A stretch of DNA of 64,000 bases from Diabrotica undecimpunctata (Eukaryota > Arthropoda > Insecta > Coleoptera > Chrysomelidae), in the NCBI RefSeq assembly GCF_040954645.1, contig NC_092809.1:133413914-133477913 (forward strand), in the 5' to 3' direction. This document shows, in pieces, positions 1 through 10,100 of this stretch. Position numbers and translations under genes: made by a program. Below the pieces are notes generated by a model. That model did no database searches. It was not told where the DNA came from and saw only the letters and a list, made by a program, of their open reading frames with translations. Numbering within the stretch: the first letter of the stretch is position 1; each line of letters begins with the position of its first letter.

Positions 1-236
1 GACTTTAAGAAAGCCTTTGACAAAATACAACATAGAAGGCTTACAAACATATTATGGAACACAGAAATAGATCATCAAGATATGAGAATTATTACCAATT
101 TATAGCGATATGAGAAAGCCATAAAACGAGATCTAAAGAGATATCTATAAGACCATGAGTACGACAAGGACGTGTAATGTCTGTCGCCTTTACTTTTTAA
201 TATGTGTTCAGAAGAGATGTTTAAAGCAGGGTTGAA
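1..236 (+). pseudogene. RTE-type LINE reverse transcriptase fragment, cut by window edge
   Basis: The first codons read DFKKAFDKIQH, which is palm motif A of a non-LTR reverse transcriptase with its catalytic aspartate. A stop (TAG, 103-105) breaks the frame. In another frame, just before 236, the translation gives CLSPLLFNMCSEEMFKA, the conserved LSPLLFN block that precedes the YADD motif in RTE-like elements. The catalytic YADD box itself is not present. The fragment ends in a T-rich stretch (240-345) of no recognised identity. It continues the same kind of element as 423-839, so the two may be one copy with the middle deleted. Confidence 0.8.
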
Positions 237-422
237 AAAAAACATGTTTTTTTAAATTTAATGCAAAACACATGTTTTTTTTTTTATTTTAAACGTTTTT
301 TTTTTGTTTTAAACATATATTTTTTTTAATTTTATGTTTTAAACAAATAAAACTTTGTACGGCTTTGTTAGCCCAAGCTATCAGTCTCAATAAGATTGAG
401 AACACTAAAGTGTTATGTGTGG

Positions 423-839
423 TCTCTATTACTATATGGCTGTGAGACCTGGACATTAAAACAGTATGACGTTAACAAATTAAATTCATTTGAAATGTAG
501 ATGTACCGCCGAATACTAAGAATAAGCTGGACCAGCAGAACTACGAATGAAGAAGTACTGAGAGCAATGAACACACGCCCTCATCTGGTCAATACTATCA
601 AAATTAGAAAGACGTCATATCTAGGACACAAAATGCGCCATAGGGAATTTGAGCAGCTCCAAGTAATATTATTAGAAGACGAGATTGAAGGTAAAAGGGT
701 CATAGGACGAAAGAGAAAATCTTGGCTACGAAATATCAGAGATTGGACCCACACAAAAGGAAATGAATTAATTCATCAAGCCCAGAATAGAGAGAAATTT
801 GCCATATTGATCCCCAACCTCAACAGAGAAGGAATTTAG
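423..839 (+). pseudogene. RTE-type LINE C-terminal region
   Basis: The frame reads LYGCETWTLK followed by a helix-rich tail typical of the region after the reverse transcriptase domain in RTE-like elements: MYRRILRISW, YLGHKMRHREFEQLQ and KRKSWLRNIRDW. One in-frame TAG (498-500) stands where the family has tryptophan (EMWMYRR), so an open frame begins just after it and runs 112 codons. It ends with the usual short C-terminus and stop. The same C-terminal type recurs at 24.7, 36.6, 43.6, 50.2, 51.7 and 56.5 kb. Family assignment is from recognised motifs; clade level is inferred. Confidence 0.82.
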
Positions 840-845
840 GAGGAG

Positions 846-1228
846 GATGACAACCATGAGAGCCATTGCTGATTGGAGGCTGTAAATTATGCGAGAACAA
901 CGACATCGTATTTCTTACAATTCCGCCGCACACCTCTCATAAGTTGCAGCCGTTGGACCGCGCGGTATTTGTTCCACTAAAGACTTATTACTCCCAAGCA
1001 GCTTCCAATTGTATGCTCAAATTCCCCGGGAGAACTATTACCATTTACGGCATTGCAGAACTGCTTGGAGATGCGTTCCCCCGAGCCATGGCCCCTTCAA
1101 ATATCATAAGTGGGTTTAAAGTATCTGGAATTCCCAATCCAAATCTTGTAGTAAACCCTTTCCAATGGAGATTGATCATCTGGTGTTCTCTGTGTAATAT
1201 GGATAAGCTATTACCGCATAAATTTTAA
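846..1228 (+). pseudogene. Pogo/Tigger-like DDE transposase fragment
   Basis: The frame beginning at 846 reads DNHESHC, stop, LEAVNYAR. It then shifts near 893 to ENNDIVFLTIPPHTSHKLQP and QPLDRAVFVPLKTYY. This is the DDE-superfamily block of pogo/jerky-like transposases, where the DNHESH aspartate is the second catalytic residue and PPHTSHKLQPLD follows. The translation goes on to a conserved GFKVSGI segment. The DNA-binding N-terminus and first catalytic aspartate are absent, and a stop plus a frameshift show it is dead. It abuts the RTE fragment ending at 839. Confidence 0.78.
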
Positions 1229-2107
1229 GACTGCACAATGTGCTATACACTTTTTCAACATGTCTAAAATCTGCGCAAAACGGATAGACCCTAAATAAAT
1301 ATAAAAACAGCCAAGTATAACTTTCTTAACTAAAAATAAATATATTTCTTGTACTAAGAATTTTTTCGATGTACTAAGTTAAAAAGATACAACCTACATA
1401 ATCAACACACGGCAAAGTTAAAAACCTTCACTTCTTCCTACAATATCTACATAATATCTCGTATTTACCAATAAATACTTTGATAATTTCCCAACAAGAA
1501 AAAGCATCCAATCGAATCCTCAACGTAATAGGATATGCAAAACGGTTTTAGTACTTGGGCACGTATTCTTTTTCTCGCACGTTTCCTGTCACACTCTGAA
1601 GTGTGTTTATTTCTGTATGCAAACAAAAAGCGTAAATAATATGCAAATTTCGTAAACACAAGACGCAGAGAGGTGCAAAACTCTGTTTTTCTCGAGGGTT
1701 TATAGTAATATAAGCTTTTAAAGTTTAAAGTGTCTGTGAATAAGGACACCAGATAATAAACAAAAAGAGTGCTCTAAATAAGTGCTTCTTGATTGACAAA
1801 ATGATGATCTAGGCAATATTGGAACGAGAAGATGGCAAGGGAACAGAAGTGTAATCAACTGAAATCTAATAAATTTTCATGAAAATTTCCCCTCTTGGCG
1901 TTTACTTATACTTATGTCAAGTATTGTTCTGGGAGAATATCTTACACGAAGAGGTGATTATTTCCATAAAAAAAATACTAGTCAATAGGTTGACATGACC
2001 GATTGACAACAGGGATTCATATTCTTTTTTATTATTTTCTGAAAAAACATTACCAATTCCAGGTGGTTTTAAATGCAGTGACGAGCAGTTCTACGAAATA
2101 GTTTATC
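1229..2107. other. AT-rich stretch without recognised gene
   Basis: I see only short open frames here, including a 94-codon minus-strand frame at 1465-1749 that matches nothing I recognise and has no domain motif. No terminal repeats were found. Confidence 0.5.
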
Positions 2108-2130
2108 GCGTAGACCAGCGTTTCCCAAAG
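2108..2130 (-). repeat. Candidate hAT terminal inverted repeat (distal end)
   Basis: The sequence cagcgtttcccaaag at 2116-2130 has the form of hAT ends of the ZBED/SCAND3-like group (CAGNGTTTCCCAAA). It faces the minus-strand hAT transposase remnants at 4.0-5.25 kb and would be that element's 3' end. The eight bases in front, gcgtagac (2108-2115), would be the target duplication. I did not find the partner copy or a clean matching end beyond 5.27 kb, so pairing is inferred. Confidence 0.45.
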
Positions 2131-4003
2131 TTTTTTTAGTCGAGAAGCACTATTCAGGACAGAAATTCTATAGCGAGCACTTACCACCTGAAACCTATAA
2201 TTAGGGGGGGGGGAGATATTAACCATTACATTTTCTATTCACTTTATTCAATTTATTTTAATCCCAAACATAAGAAACTTAATTAGGTACATTATTTCTA
2301 AAATCTTAAAAAACGTAATGTCTTCATTTAAATGTGAAGAGTGAGGCTGCCTTGATTTGCACAGGTTAGTAATATCCGGTTGAATTTGGGATAATTTGGG
2401 ATGCAATCGAATGTTGAGTTCCGAATTCAGTCGAGATCTAAGTATGTTGTTGCAAAAGGAAGAAGAATAATTTTCGCTTTATCTTGTAGCGTTTTATATT
2501 TAATATCTATATAATAGAATAAATTCTGTTTTAAGTTTTGTAGTACACCCCTGAGTTGTTTATTTGCGTTTGTCTCTTATAAAGGAATTTTAAAACGATC
2601 AATATATTATGGCATTTTAAGTTGAGATTCTAAATATTAAGTTTTGTATTCAGTTGTTTCAAATACATGTTATTTCGACGAATTTAAAAAAGTTGTTTTG
2701 ATTCAAGGCTAAATCCCCGGTTTGTTAAGAAATTTTGTTGTAAGAGCGAGTGTCGAGGGGTATTTTGTTTGTTTAGGTTCGTAGGCACAACTGGTTCTGG
2801 AGACGTGAAGGGAAATTTATTTTGGTTGAATTTGTAAAATCTAACGCATAAAGAGTCAAGCAGGAGATTTGAGACTAAAATGATGTTTGGGCAATTTTGA
2901 ATCGGGAGTCGATTCATTTTTTTGTGTAATGTTTTAAGACCGGTTAAGGTGAGAATACTCTTTACATAATGGCAGTTTAGAACAGAGTAATCACCATAAG
3001 ATTTGTGCAGTACACCGGAACTGAAGAAATTTTGAAAATTATTATATAGGATGTTCCACCAGCTTTGTTGTCGTTTGCCTGCTTGATCCAGCCCCATCTG
3101 CGTCAGATCTTCGTCCCTGCGTATGGAAATGGTTTCCTTTTGTTCAAGTTGAGAGTTTTGTCCTTGCAGCTCCAATCCCAGAGATAGCAAGTTTTCCAAA
3201 GTTAAGTGTCAAAGTTAGTGAATCAAGGTAACATTTAACATATTAATTTTAAAGTAAAGACAGACATTTTTTTGCTAAAACAATAATTGCTTTCATTTAA
3301 ATTTAAAAGGATTTGTAATAATTAATAAATTGTAAATTTTAGGTTTAACTTAGCTGTCATTTTAATTTTTTTTTTATTTAATGTTAACATATGACAGCTA
3401 GCTTTATTTTTTTCGATATTTATTTGTTTTGTTTGTTTTAAAAAAAGGTTAATCTCTGTGCGGTAACATTTGTAAGTTTTTGTAGTATCTCCAACCCCTG
3501 GAGTTTGTAAACGGACACATGTAAGTTTTTTTATTCTGTATTTTGCAACTATTTATATAGTATATTTTTTGTGCCATTTATATGTTTGATAACTGTTTGT
3601 ATGAGACAAAAATAAACGTTTTGATTTGTTTCTCTGATCCATTGTTTGTATTTATTTTAGAAAGTCTTCTAACCCTTGTATGTATTCTTGATTTTAGGGA
3701 AGAAGAAATTTTCTTTCTTTTTCCAGCAGGAAGTTTTCTTCAAAGCGGCGCCCTTGTTCTAAATTGCTAGAAGCCCTTTCTTGTTGTTTTATTCGCCCAG
3801 TTGCCCAGGAGATTTATGTAAGTACCCCTTTGTTTCATTTTTTTTTTGTAGCTGCCCCAATCCTGACCCTTGTCGTTCACTTATCCACGACCCCAGCTCT
3901 CCAACAACCCCCTGAGTGCCGTTCGCATAAGTAACGATTGTTTTGCTTGCCCTATCTTCGCCCCCATAGTTTCTGTCCCCAATTTTCTACCCCCATGATC
4001 TTA
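2131..4003. other. Noncoding or unrecognised interior, possibly hAT 3' region
   Basis: The longest open frame is 171 codons on the minus strand (2684-3199). It has a standard ATG but no motif I recognise, and its composition is ordinary. The stretch 3480-4000 is unusually rich in C and T runs. If the hAT element spans 2116 to about 5270, this would be its 3' part and introns. Confidence 0.35.
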
Positions 4004-5249
4004 CCCTGAGGTAGGCAAATAAATATATTTCGTTACAATCTGACAAAATTTTAAATTCGTCTTTGAGTTGACACCAAAAATCTACTAGCGATTTACTTTC
4101 AAAATGTTTTTTTTATCGCAGAATCCGATGTCAAATCTATCAGGCATTCATACTGCTGAGATGTTAAGGAAGCTGGTTTTTTACCATTGCAAGGTATGGA
4201 TCTGCAACCCAGAAGTTTTCTTTAATTTTGTCGTGGAATTCCTCAGGAAAATAATTATGGAAGTTTTCAAGTAAATTTAGCATATGAGTGTTTCTAGTGT
4301 GTGAGCTAGAAGCTATCTAGATTTTTATTTCATTAACCAATGCTCGTTACACAATCGATCACCCAAGGCAAAATTTCTGTCAATTAGGAAGGTTCTAACT
4401 TCAGCTCTCATTTCAAAGAGCCTAGCTAAACATTTGCCGCGAGAAAGCCACCTTACTTCCGTATAAAGAAGTAAAGACGAGTGTATACTGCCCATGTTGT
4501 TACACATCACTCTAAACAGCCTTGTATTGTGGTCGTGATTTGATAAAATTAATTATCTTCACGGTTTCGTCCAAGACTACTTTCAACGAAGGCGGCATTT
4601 TTTTCACAGCGATGAAAGGATGGAGGATACAGGGGTTACTGCTGCATTCCTTGGTTTTTTTCTTTAGTCTTGAAATGACGCCCGACGTTCTTTCACACAT
4701 CGCCTTCGCGCCATCTGTGCACACATCTACGCAGTTATCCCAGGGAATGCTATTGTCTGTGAAAAAGCTTTCTATTAACTTGAAAATTTCGGTTAGTTTT
4801 ATGTTAGTTGTCAATGGCTTGCAAAAAACTAGATCCTCTTGAAAAGACTCCAAGTGCTGTTACCGCACAAATGCTATTAAAATTGCCAACCCAGCTAAAT
4901 CTGTTGACTCATCTATCTGTAGTGAAAACTTAGATAGATAGGTAGATTTTATTCGAAAAAGTAAGGTAGCTTTCACATCCTCTGCCAAGTCTCCGATGCG
5001 GCGCGAGATTGTATTATTTGACAAAGGTACCGTGCTTACTAGTTTCTTGGCTTTACCGTACAACATACATTCAGTTATGTCCTTGACGCACGGCTTTATG
5101 AGGTTTTCCGCGATGGTGTGAGTTTCGCCTGCTTGAGCAACGCGGTAACTGACTAAGTAGGACGCCATCATAGCATCTCTCATTGTCGATTTCAGCCATC
5201 GCTATAGCGGAGCTTTTTTTTCTAATGTTTAACCGTTTATTATCGCACT
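4004..5249 (-). pseudogene. hAT transposase pseudogene (ZBED5/SCAND3-like)
   Basis: Minus-strand frames read in order: ETHTIAENLIKPCVKDI, FSLQIDESTDLAGLA (first acidic site), then after a stop at 4857-4859 KPLTTNIKL and DVCTDGAKAM (second acidic site). A further shifted frame gives YTEVRWLSRGKCLARLFE, the hAT signature around RWLSRG. Degraded sequence then reaches SLVDFWCQLKDEF. These blocks match the RNase-H-like core of hAT transposases related to ZBED5 and SCAND3. At least three stops or shifts separate the blocks, so it is inactive. The last coding block runs into CAGG|GTAAGA at 4005/4004, a good splice-donor match, so the parent gene may have had an intron. The dimerisation C-terminus was not found. 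Confidence 0.8.
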
Positions 5250-5265
5250 GTGCTCCGCGGAGCAC
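5250..5265. repeat. Perfect 16-bp palindrome next to hAT coding end
   Basis: gtgctccgcggagcac equals its own reverse complement. It lies directly upstream of the minus-strand hAT coding remnants. Reading outwards it is followed by gagtgctc-type and tttccc-type sequence resembling a decayed hAT end, so it may be a subterminal palindrome. Confidence 0.45.
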
Positions 5266-5340
5266 TCGGGAAAGGAAAAGGAATATAATAACACACTACC
5301 TTTCCTGAATGTTTTAATCTCTAAGAATCATACTGGATAT

Positions 5341-5679
5341 TGGACTCAGGTGTATAAAAAACCAACACACGCCAACAGGTATCTATATTACAAATAAAAT
5401 CATAATATTAATATTAAAAAGGGAATCATTAAATCCTTATACGATAGAGCCAAAATTGCTTGTTCTAACGAAAATTCGTTCTTAGAGGAAAAACATTTGT
5501 TATCATCTGCAACAATCGACCAAATAGAACAGAACAACTTAGAACGAGATCCTACAGCATACACAGGGAATATTACGAGGAAAATAAGAATGCCATACAT
5601 AAAACGGTTATCAGAAAAACTTAAAAAGATAGTAAATAAATTCAACATCATTGTATATATTACCATTTACAATTATTAG
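5341..5679 (+). pseudogene. Penelope-like element fragment (end of RT domain)
   Basis: One frame reads VYKKPTHANRYLYY, a stop (5395-5397), then GIIKSLYDRAKIACS, a glutamate-rich spacer and PYIKRLSEKLKKIVNKFNI before a stop at 5679. The order VYRKPTHT..RYL, then GI.KSL..RA, then PYV..LSE.I...L..F.I is the diagnostic C-terminal part of the reverse transcriptase of Penelope-like elements. The palm motifs and the GIY-YIG endonuclease are missing here. The matching downstream part (KFNI..TF, then GIY-YIG) is present at 58.3-58.8 kb, but as a separate copy. Confidence 0.75.
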
Positions 5680-5997
5680 TCATTCGTAATAGACCATTGC
5701 TTAATTCGCCACAGTTATTGCGATGTATTTATTTTTTATTATTTTTAATTTTTTGTGACAAACCTTTTAAATATGTTCTAAAAAACCATAAATATTCTAT
5801 AGGTTGACAATGACACCAGCTCTAAATAGCTGGATAATATAAGATGAGAAGAATAGAAAAAAGAATGAAAATTTTATTTTTAGCAGATTGAGCCGAAGAA
5901 ATGGCTGAATATGATAAAAAAACTATAATTGGTTTCAAATGAGTGTAGAGTAATAAATCATGAAGTGTCATAAAATTTGCCTGAATTTCGGTGTCGT
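5680..5997. other. Unrecognised left flank of the gypsy insertion
   Basis: AT-rich sequence with no open frame of note. Its last four bases, tcgt (5994-5997), are duplicated at 12001-12004 and mark the gypsy target site. Confidence 0.5.
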
Positions 5998-6694
5998 TGT
6001 GATGGGTAGCTCTTTCGGGGCGACAGACTCAGTAAAACACAGGTTTGAAATAAAAATAAATCTATTAAGTATATATATATATATACAATAAATAAAAAAA
6101 AACTAAAAAAAGAAATTCTACGTTGTATATTTATAAAACAAAAATAAAATGAATTCTACGTTTCCGTCTGGGTCCCGCGATGAATGAATATTCCCCGGCA
6201 AACGTCTATAAAAGAAAAGAAACTAATTAGTACTACTAATATACTCGCTTTCGCTTCAATTCAGAGAAAGCTCCGTATATGCTCGCAAACAAAATATTTA
6301 GCTGTGCAGACCCACGGCAATGTTCAATACACAATGCCGACGGGTTCCGCTTGGCTAAGGACAGAGTATGATCCTCAATACGGAAATCTCTGTCCCGGTT
6401 GGTTCTGTGCAGATCCACGGTAATGCTCAATACGCAATACCGATGGGTTCCGCTTGATTAGGGACAGAGTATGATCCTCAATACGGAACTATCTCTGTCC
6501 AGAATGTCTCGCTGGTTCACTACACCGGCGAGTCAGGGAGCCTAGAGCGCTAGCTACAAGACTGTCTAATTCCGCTATTCACACGCCTTAAATAGCCGTT
6601 CTGATTCCCACTTCGCCTTCACGTTGTAGAAGTGGATGCGCAAATATTGACACTCCCACGGTTCGAACTGTTAAACGATCATAGCCTCGTTACA
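5998..6694 (-). repeat. 3' LTR of gypsy element (697 bp)
   Basis: In element orientation it starts TGTAAC and ends ATCACA. It is 4 bp longer than its partner because of two extra TA units near 6070-6085. The 79-codon open frame inside it (6184-6423) also occurs in the other LTR and is not a gene. Confidence 0.96.
6302..6506. repeat. Tandem duplication inside the LTR, period 103 bp
   Basis: Two adjacent units begin ctgtgcaga at 6302 and 6405. Both run through ccacgg, aatac, gggttccgcttg and gacagagtatgatcctcaat. They differ by scattered substitutions, so the duplication predates this insertion. The same pair is at 11608-11812 in the other LTR. Its position suggests a promoter or enhancer role, which is inference. 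Confidence 0.85.
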
Positions 6695-6707
6695 CCCCCT
6701 TCTCTTT
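6695..6707 (-). promoter_or_regulatory. Polypurine tract of gypsy element
   Basis: On the element strand this reads AAAGAGAAGGGGG and ends exactly where the 3' LTR begins (TGTAAC). This is the expected plus-strand primer for reverse transcription. Confidence 0.85.
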
Positions 6708-6872
6708 GAAAAAAAAAAAAAAGTAACATACCTTTTTTTTGTGTAGATGGTGTCTACAGCCTCGTGATGCCATCTATCCCTCTCGGTATCTTTATTACAA
6801 TCTTCCTCTGATTGTTACAGCATATCCTGTATCTTTTGGTCCCCCTCTCAACCAGGTGTTTTGGGACGATCT

Positions 6873-7112
6873 CTATAAGGTCGGCGTGTTTCCCGGGTTC
6901 CGGTTCTCCTGGAGTGGACGCGGATTGGGCTTCTTGTCCCGTTTTGGTATCAGGTACGCTCTTCTTCCTGGTGGGGTTGGTGGTGTCCCAAAAAGTTCGT
7001 GGAATCTTTTCATGATCCTCTCCGCGTCTTTTCCTGGTGTCACGGGTAGTTCGGGTCTCTCTGGCGTTCCCAGAGGGGTCATCTCTTCCGGTATCTCTAA
7101 TATGTCTTCCAT
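6873..7112 (-). CDS. Short third open frame of gypsy element, 79 aa
   Basis: This ATG-initiated frame lies just after pol, in the +1 frame relative to pol. It starts MEDILEIPEEM, is rich in Pro, Glu and Arg, and contains FGTPPTPPGRR. Upstream it is open for ten more codons after a TAG. A longer competing frame, 6754-7155, follows the pol stop directly in the pol frame but starts at GTG. I recognise neither. The ATG frame has the more protein-like composition, with an acidic N-terminus and a basic proline-rich C-terminus. The position is where errantiviruses carry env, but there is no signal peptide, membrane segment or suitable length. It may be a pol tail remnant or a small accessory protein. 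Confidence 0.4.
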   Translation of the reverse strand: MEDILEIPEEMTPLGTPERPELPVTPGKDAERIMKRFHELFGTPPTPPGRRAYLIPKRDKKPNPRPLQENRNPGNTPTL

Positions 7113-7155
7113 GTTTGATGTTGATGAACTGAATTCTGCTTGCTAGCATTGCCAC

Positions 7156-10100
7156 TTAAATACCGTTTGGCTGTGGTGGGGATTGGATTTCTGTAGTAAC
7201 ATTTCCCCCCTCCCATGGTTTTAAATCTTTTACATGCGCCGTCATCTGCTTGCGGCTACTACTATCGGCCAATTTCAGTTTTACTATTACTGGTGATATT
7301 ACTGACGTTACTATGTATGGCCCTGAGTACTTCGGCGCTAGTTTGCTGGTGAAAGCTGCACTAGCTGATGATAGATGGTGTTCCTTTTTCATGACTCGAT
7401 CTCCTGGATGTGGCTGCCAGTCTCTTCGTCTTAGATCGTAATATTTCTTTTGGTCCTCGAAAGCGTGTTCCATGTGCACTTTCGCAAGTTCTCTTAACTC
7501 TTCTAACTTGTTTAAGTTTTCTGCATACCCCTGTATATCTTGTCCATTTGTCGCCTCTGTTGTGTCTAATTCCCTTCCGAAATTAAGAAGCGCTGGTGAA
7601 AATCCTGTTGAATCGTGTCTTGCCGAATTTATGGCGTAGCAGAATTCTGGTATGAATTTGTCCCAGTCTTTATGGTTATCCTCCACGTAAGTAGCTATCA
7701 TCGTTTTCAGTACTTTGTTCATTCGTTCTACTGGATTGCATTGAGGCGAGTACGGCGGTGTTAGAATGTGATTTATGTTATAGGACTTTAGGAACGCCTT
7801 AAAATTTCCGCTTGTAAATTGCGCGCCGTTGTCCGAGATGATTTTCTTCGGGATACCGAATTGCATGACTACTTTAGATCGTAGAGTGTCGATGATTGAG
7901 TTCGTAGATGCTGCTCTTATTGGCTGGGCGACGACCCATTTGGTAAACCGGTCTTGCACGACTATTAAGAAAATGTTTCCTTTTGCAGATCTTGGGAATG
8001 GTCCCATTAAATCAACTGAGACAGTATGCCAAGGCTTTTCTACAGTGGACGGTTGCATTTTCCCGGCTGGTTGCATTTGAGACGGTTTATATTGGAGGCA
8101 CTTCGTACAGGCTCTAACGTAGTCTGCAATTTGTTTAAACATCTTAGGCCAATAGTACTTTTGCGCTATTCGGCAAATTGTTTTTGCAATTCCTAAGTGG
8201 CCTGCTGTGGTCGAGTCATGATTTTCCTCCAAAATATCTTTCCTTTTATATCTTGGTACGCATAATTTCCATGGGTTATTAAACTCTGGGTCGGCTAAAT
8301 TACGGCTGCTCCAAACGTGTTTATATAATTTCCCGTTTGATATTTGTAAATCCGGGAAATCGTCTGGGTTCTGGAGTACATTCCTATATAGATTATCGTA
8401 CCAACTGCATGATTCCAGTTCTGATGCTAATAATTCCGACTCTGGTTCTTCGCTCTGGTTTTCTTGTGGTTGTCGTGACAAAGCATCTGCTACCTTGTTG
8501 AGGACTCCCTTTCTATATATTACCTCGAAATCGTACTGTTGCAGTTCTAAACTCCACCTGGCTAACCGACCTGACGGGTTTTTAAGGTTCTTCAGCCATT
8601 TGAGAGACTGATGGTCTGATATGACCTTAAAATTGTATCCTTCTATATACGGCCTCATTTGCTTTATCCCGTACACGATGGATAGACATTCTTTTTCCGT
8701 TGTGGAATATTTTGTCTCGGCTGGTGTGAGGGTTCGACTAGCATATGCAATTACTTTATCCTGGCCGTCGTATTTCTGTGTTAGTGCAACTCCAAGTCCA
8801 CAGTTCGACGCATCTGTTTGCAGGTAAAATGTTTTCGAAAAATCGGGGCATGCTAATACTGGGGCCGATGTAAGTTTTGATTTTAGCTCTTCAAATGCGT
8901 TTTCCTGCTTATCGGTCCATTTCCATCTTATCTTCTTCTTCAGCAGCATGTTTAGCGGTCCTGCTATTGTCGAATAGTTCTCTATGAATCGGCGGTACCA
9001 TGATGTTATTCCTAGGAACCGGCGGAGTTGACGCACGTTTCTCGGTGCTGTAAGTCCGGTTATAGCGTTGGTTTTCTCCGGGTCAGTTTTTATTCCTTCT
9101 GCTCCAACCACATGTCCTAAGTATCTGAGTTCTGACTGGCAAAACGTGCATTTCTCGAAGTTCAGCTGTAATCTGGCTTCTTTCAGTCTTCGGAAAACTT
9201 CATGTAGGTGATTTAAATGCTCTTGAAGCGTTTTAGATATTACTACGATATCATCCAAGTAGGCAAACGCGAACTCCATATCGGGAGGTATTACCTTATC
9301 CAGTAGGCGTTGGAAAGTGGCTCCTGCGGAATGCAGTCCGAATGGGGTGGTTTTGAACTGAAAATGGCCTTTTCCGGGTACGCTGAATGCTGTTACTGGG
9401 CGGCTTGTTTCTTCTAGGGGTATTTGAAAATATCCCTGTTTCAAATCGAGGGTCGATATAAAATTTGCTTCCTTAAGTCTATCCAGAATTTCCGATATTC
9501 TGGGTAACGGATATGCGTCCTTATCTGATAGTTCGTTGACTTTTCTAAAGTCAATGCAAAATCTGTACGAGTTATCCTTTTTCCTAACTAGTACAATCGG
9601 TGAACTCCAACCACTTGTGGAGGGTTCGATGGTTCCTTCTTTTAACATCTTGTCCACTTCTTGGTTGATGATCTGTAGCATTGCGGGATTGTGCCGCCTA
9701 TAAGGCTGCTTGACTGAATCGCACTTTTTCTTCAATTTTATTTCGTGTCTTATTAAGTTGGTGGGTCCTGTTATGTTCTCAAACTCCCTTAGTTCTTTTC
9801 TTAGGAACCTTTCTAAATCCGTATTTTGAGTGGAGTCTTTTAAAGTGTTACATGTCTCTTCTTGATGTTGTATGTATTGTTTGGTCGTATGTTTATCGAA
9901 TTTAAGTTCGATAGAATGGTTCCTGAGGAATTCCACTCCTAGTAATGCATCTTCCGTCAACCCTGGCATTACTATGAATGTTTGTCGGGTTTGTAACTTA
10001 TCGATCTCGCATTCAATTGTCAACTTCTGGTTAAGCTCAATTGACGCTCCATTTGCTAGTCTTGTTCTCCCGCTGTAGCTATCTAGAGAGTCCTTGTATA

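Noticed and set aside
2684..3199. 171-codon minus-strand frame
   Set aside because: No domain, no homologous block recognised and no conserved context; kept only as unrecognised sequence, not called as a gene.
6184..6423. 79-codon open frame inside the left LTR, repeated at 11490-11729
   Set aside because: Identical because the LTRs are identical; it crosses the 103-bp tandem repeat and has no domain, so it is not a gene.
6739..7146. 135-codon plus-strand frame opposite the gypsy 3' region
   Set aside because: Antisense to element transcription and without motif; explained by base composition and overlap with the minus-strand frames.
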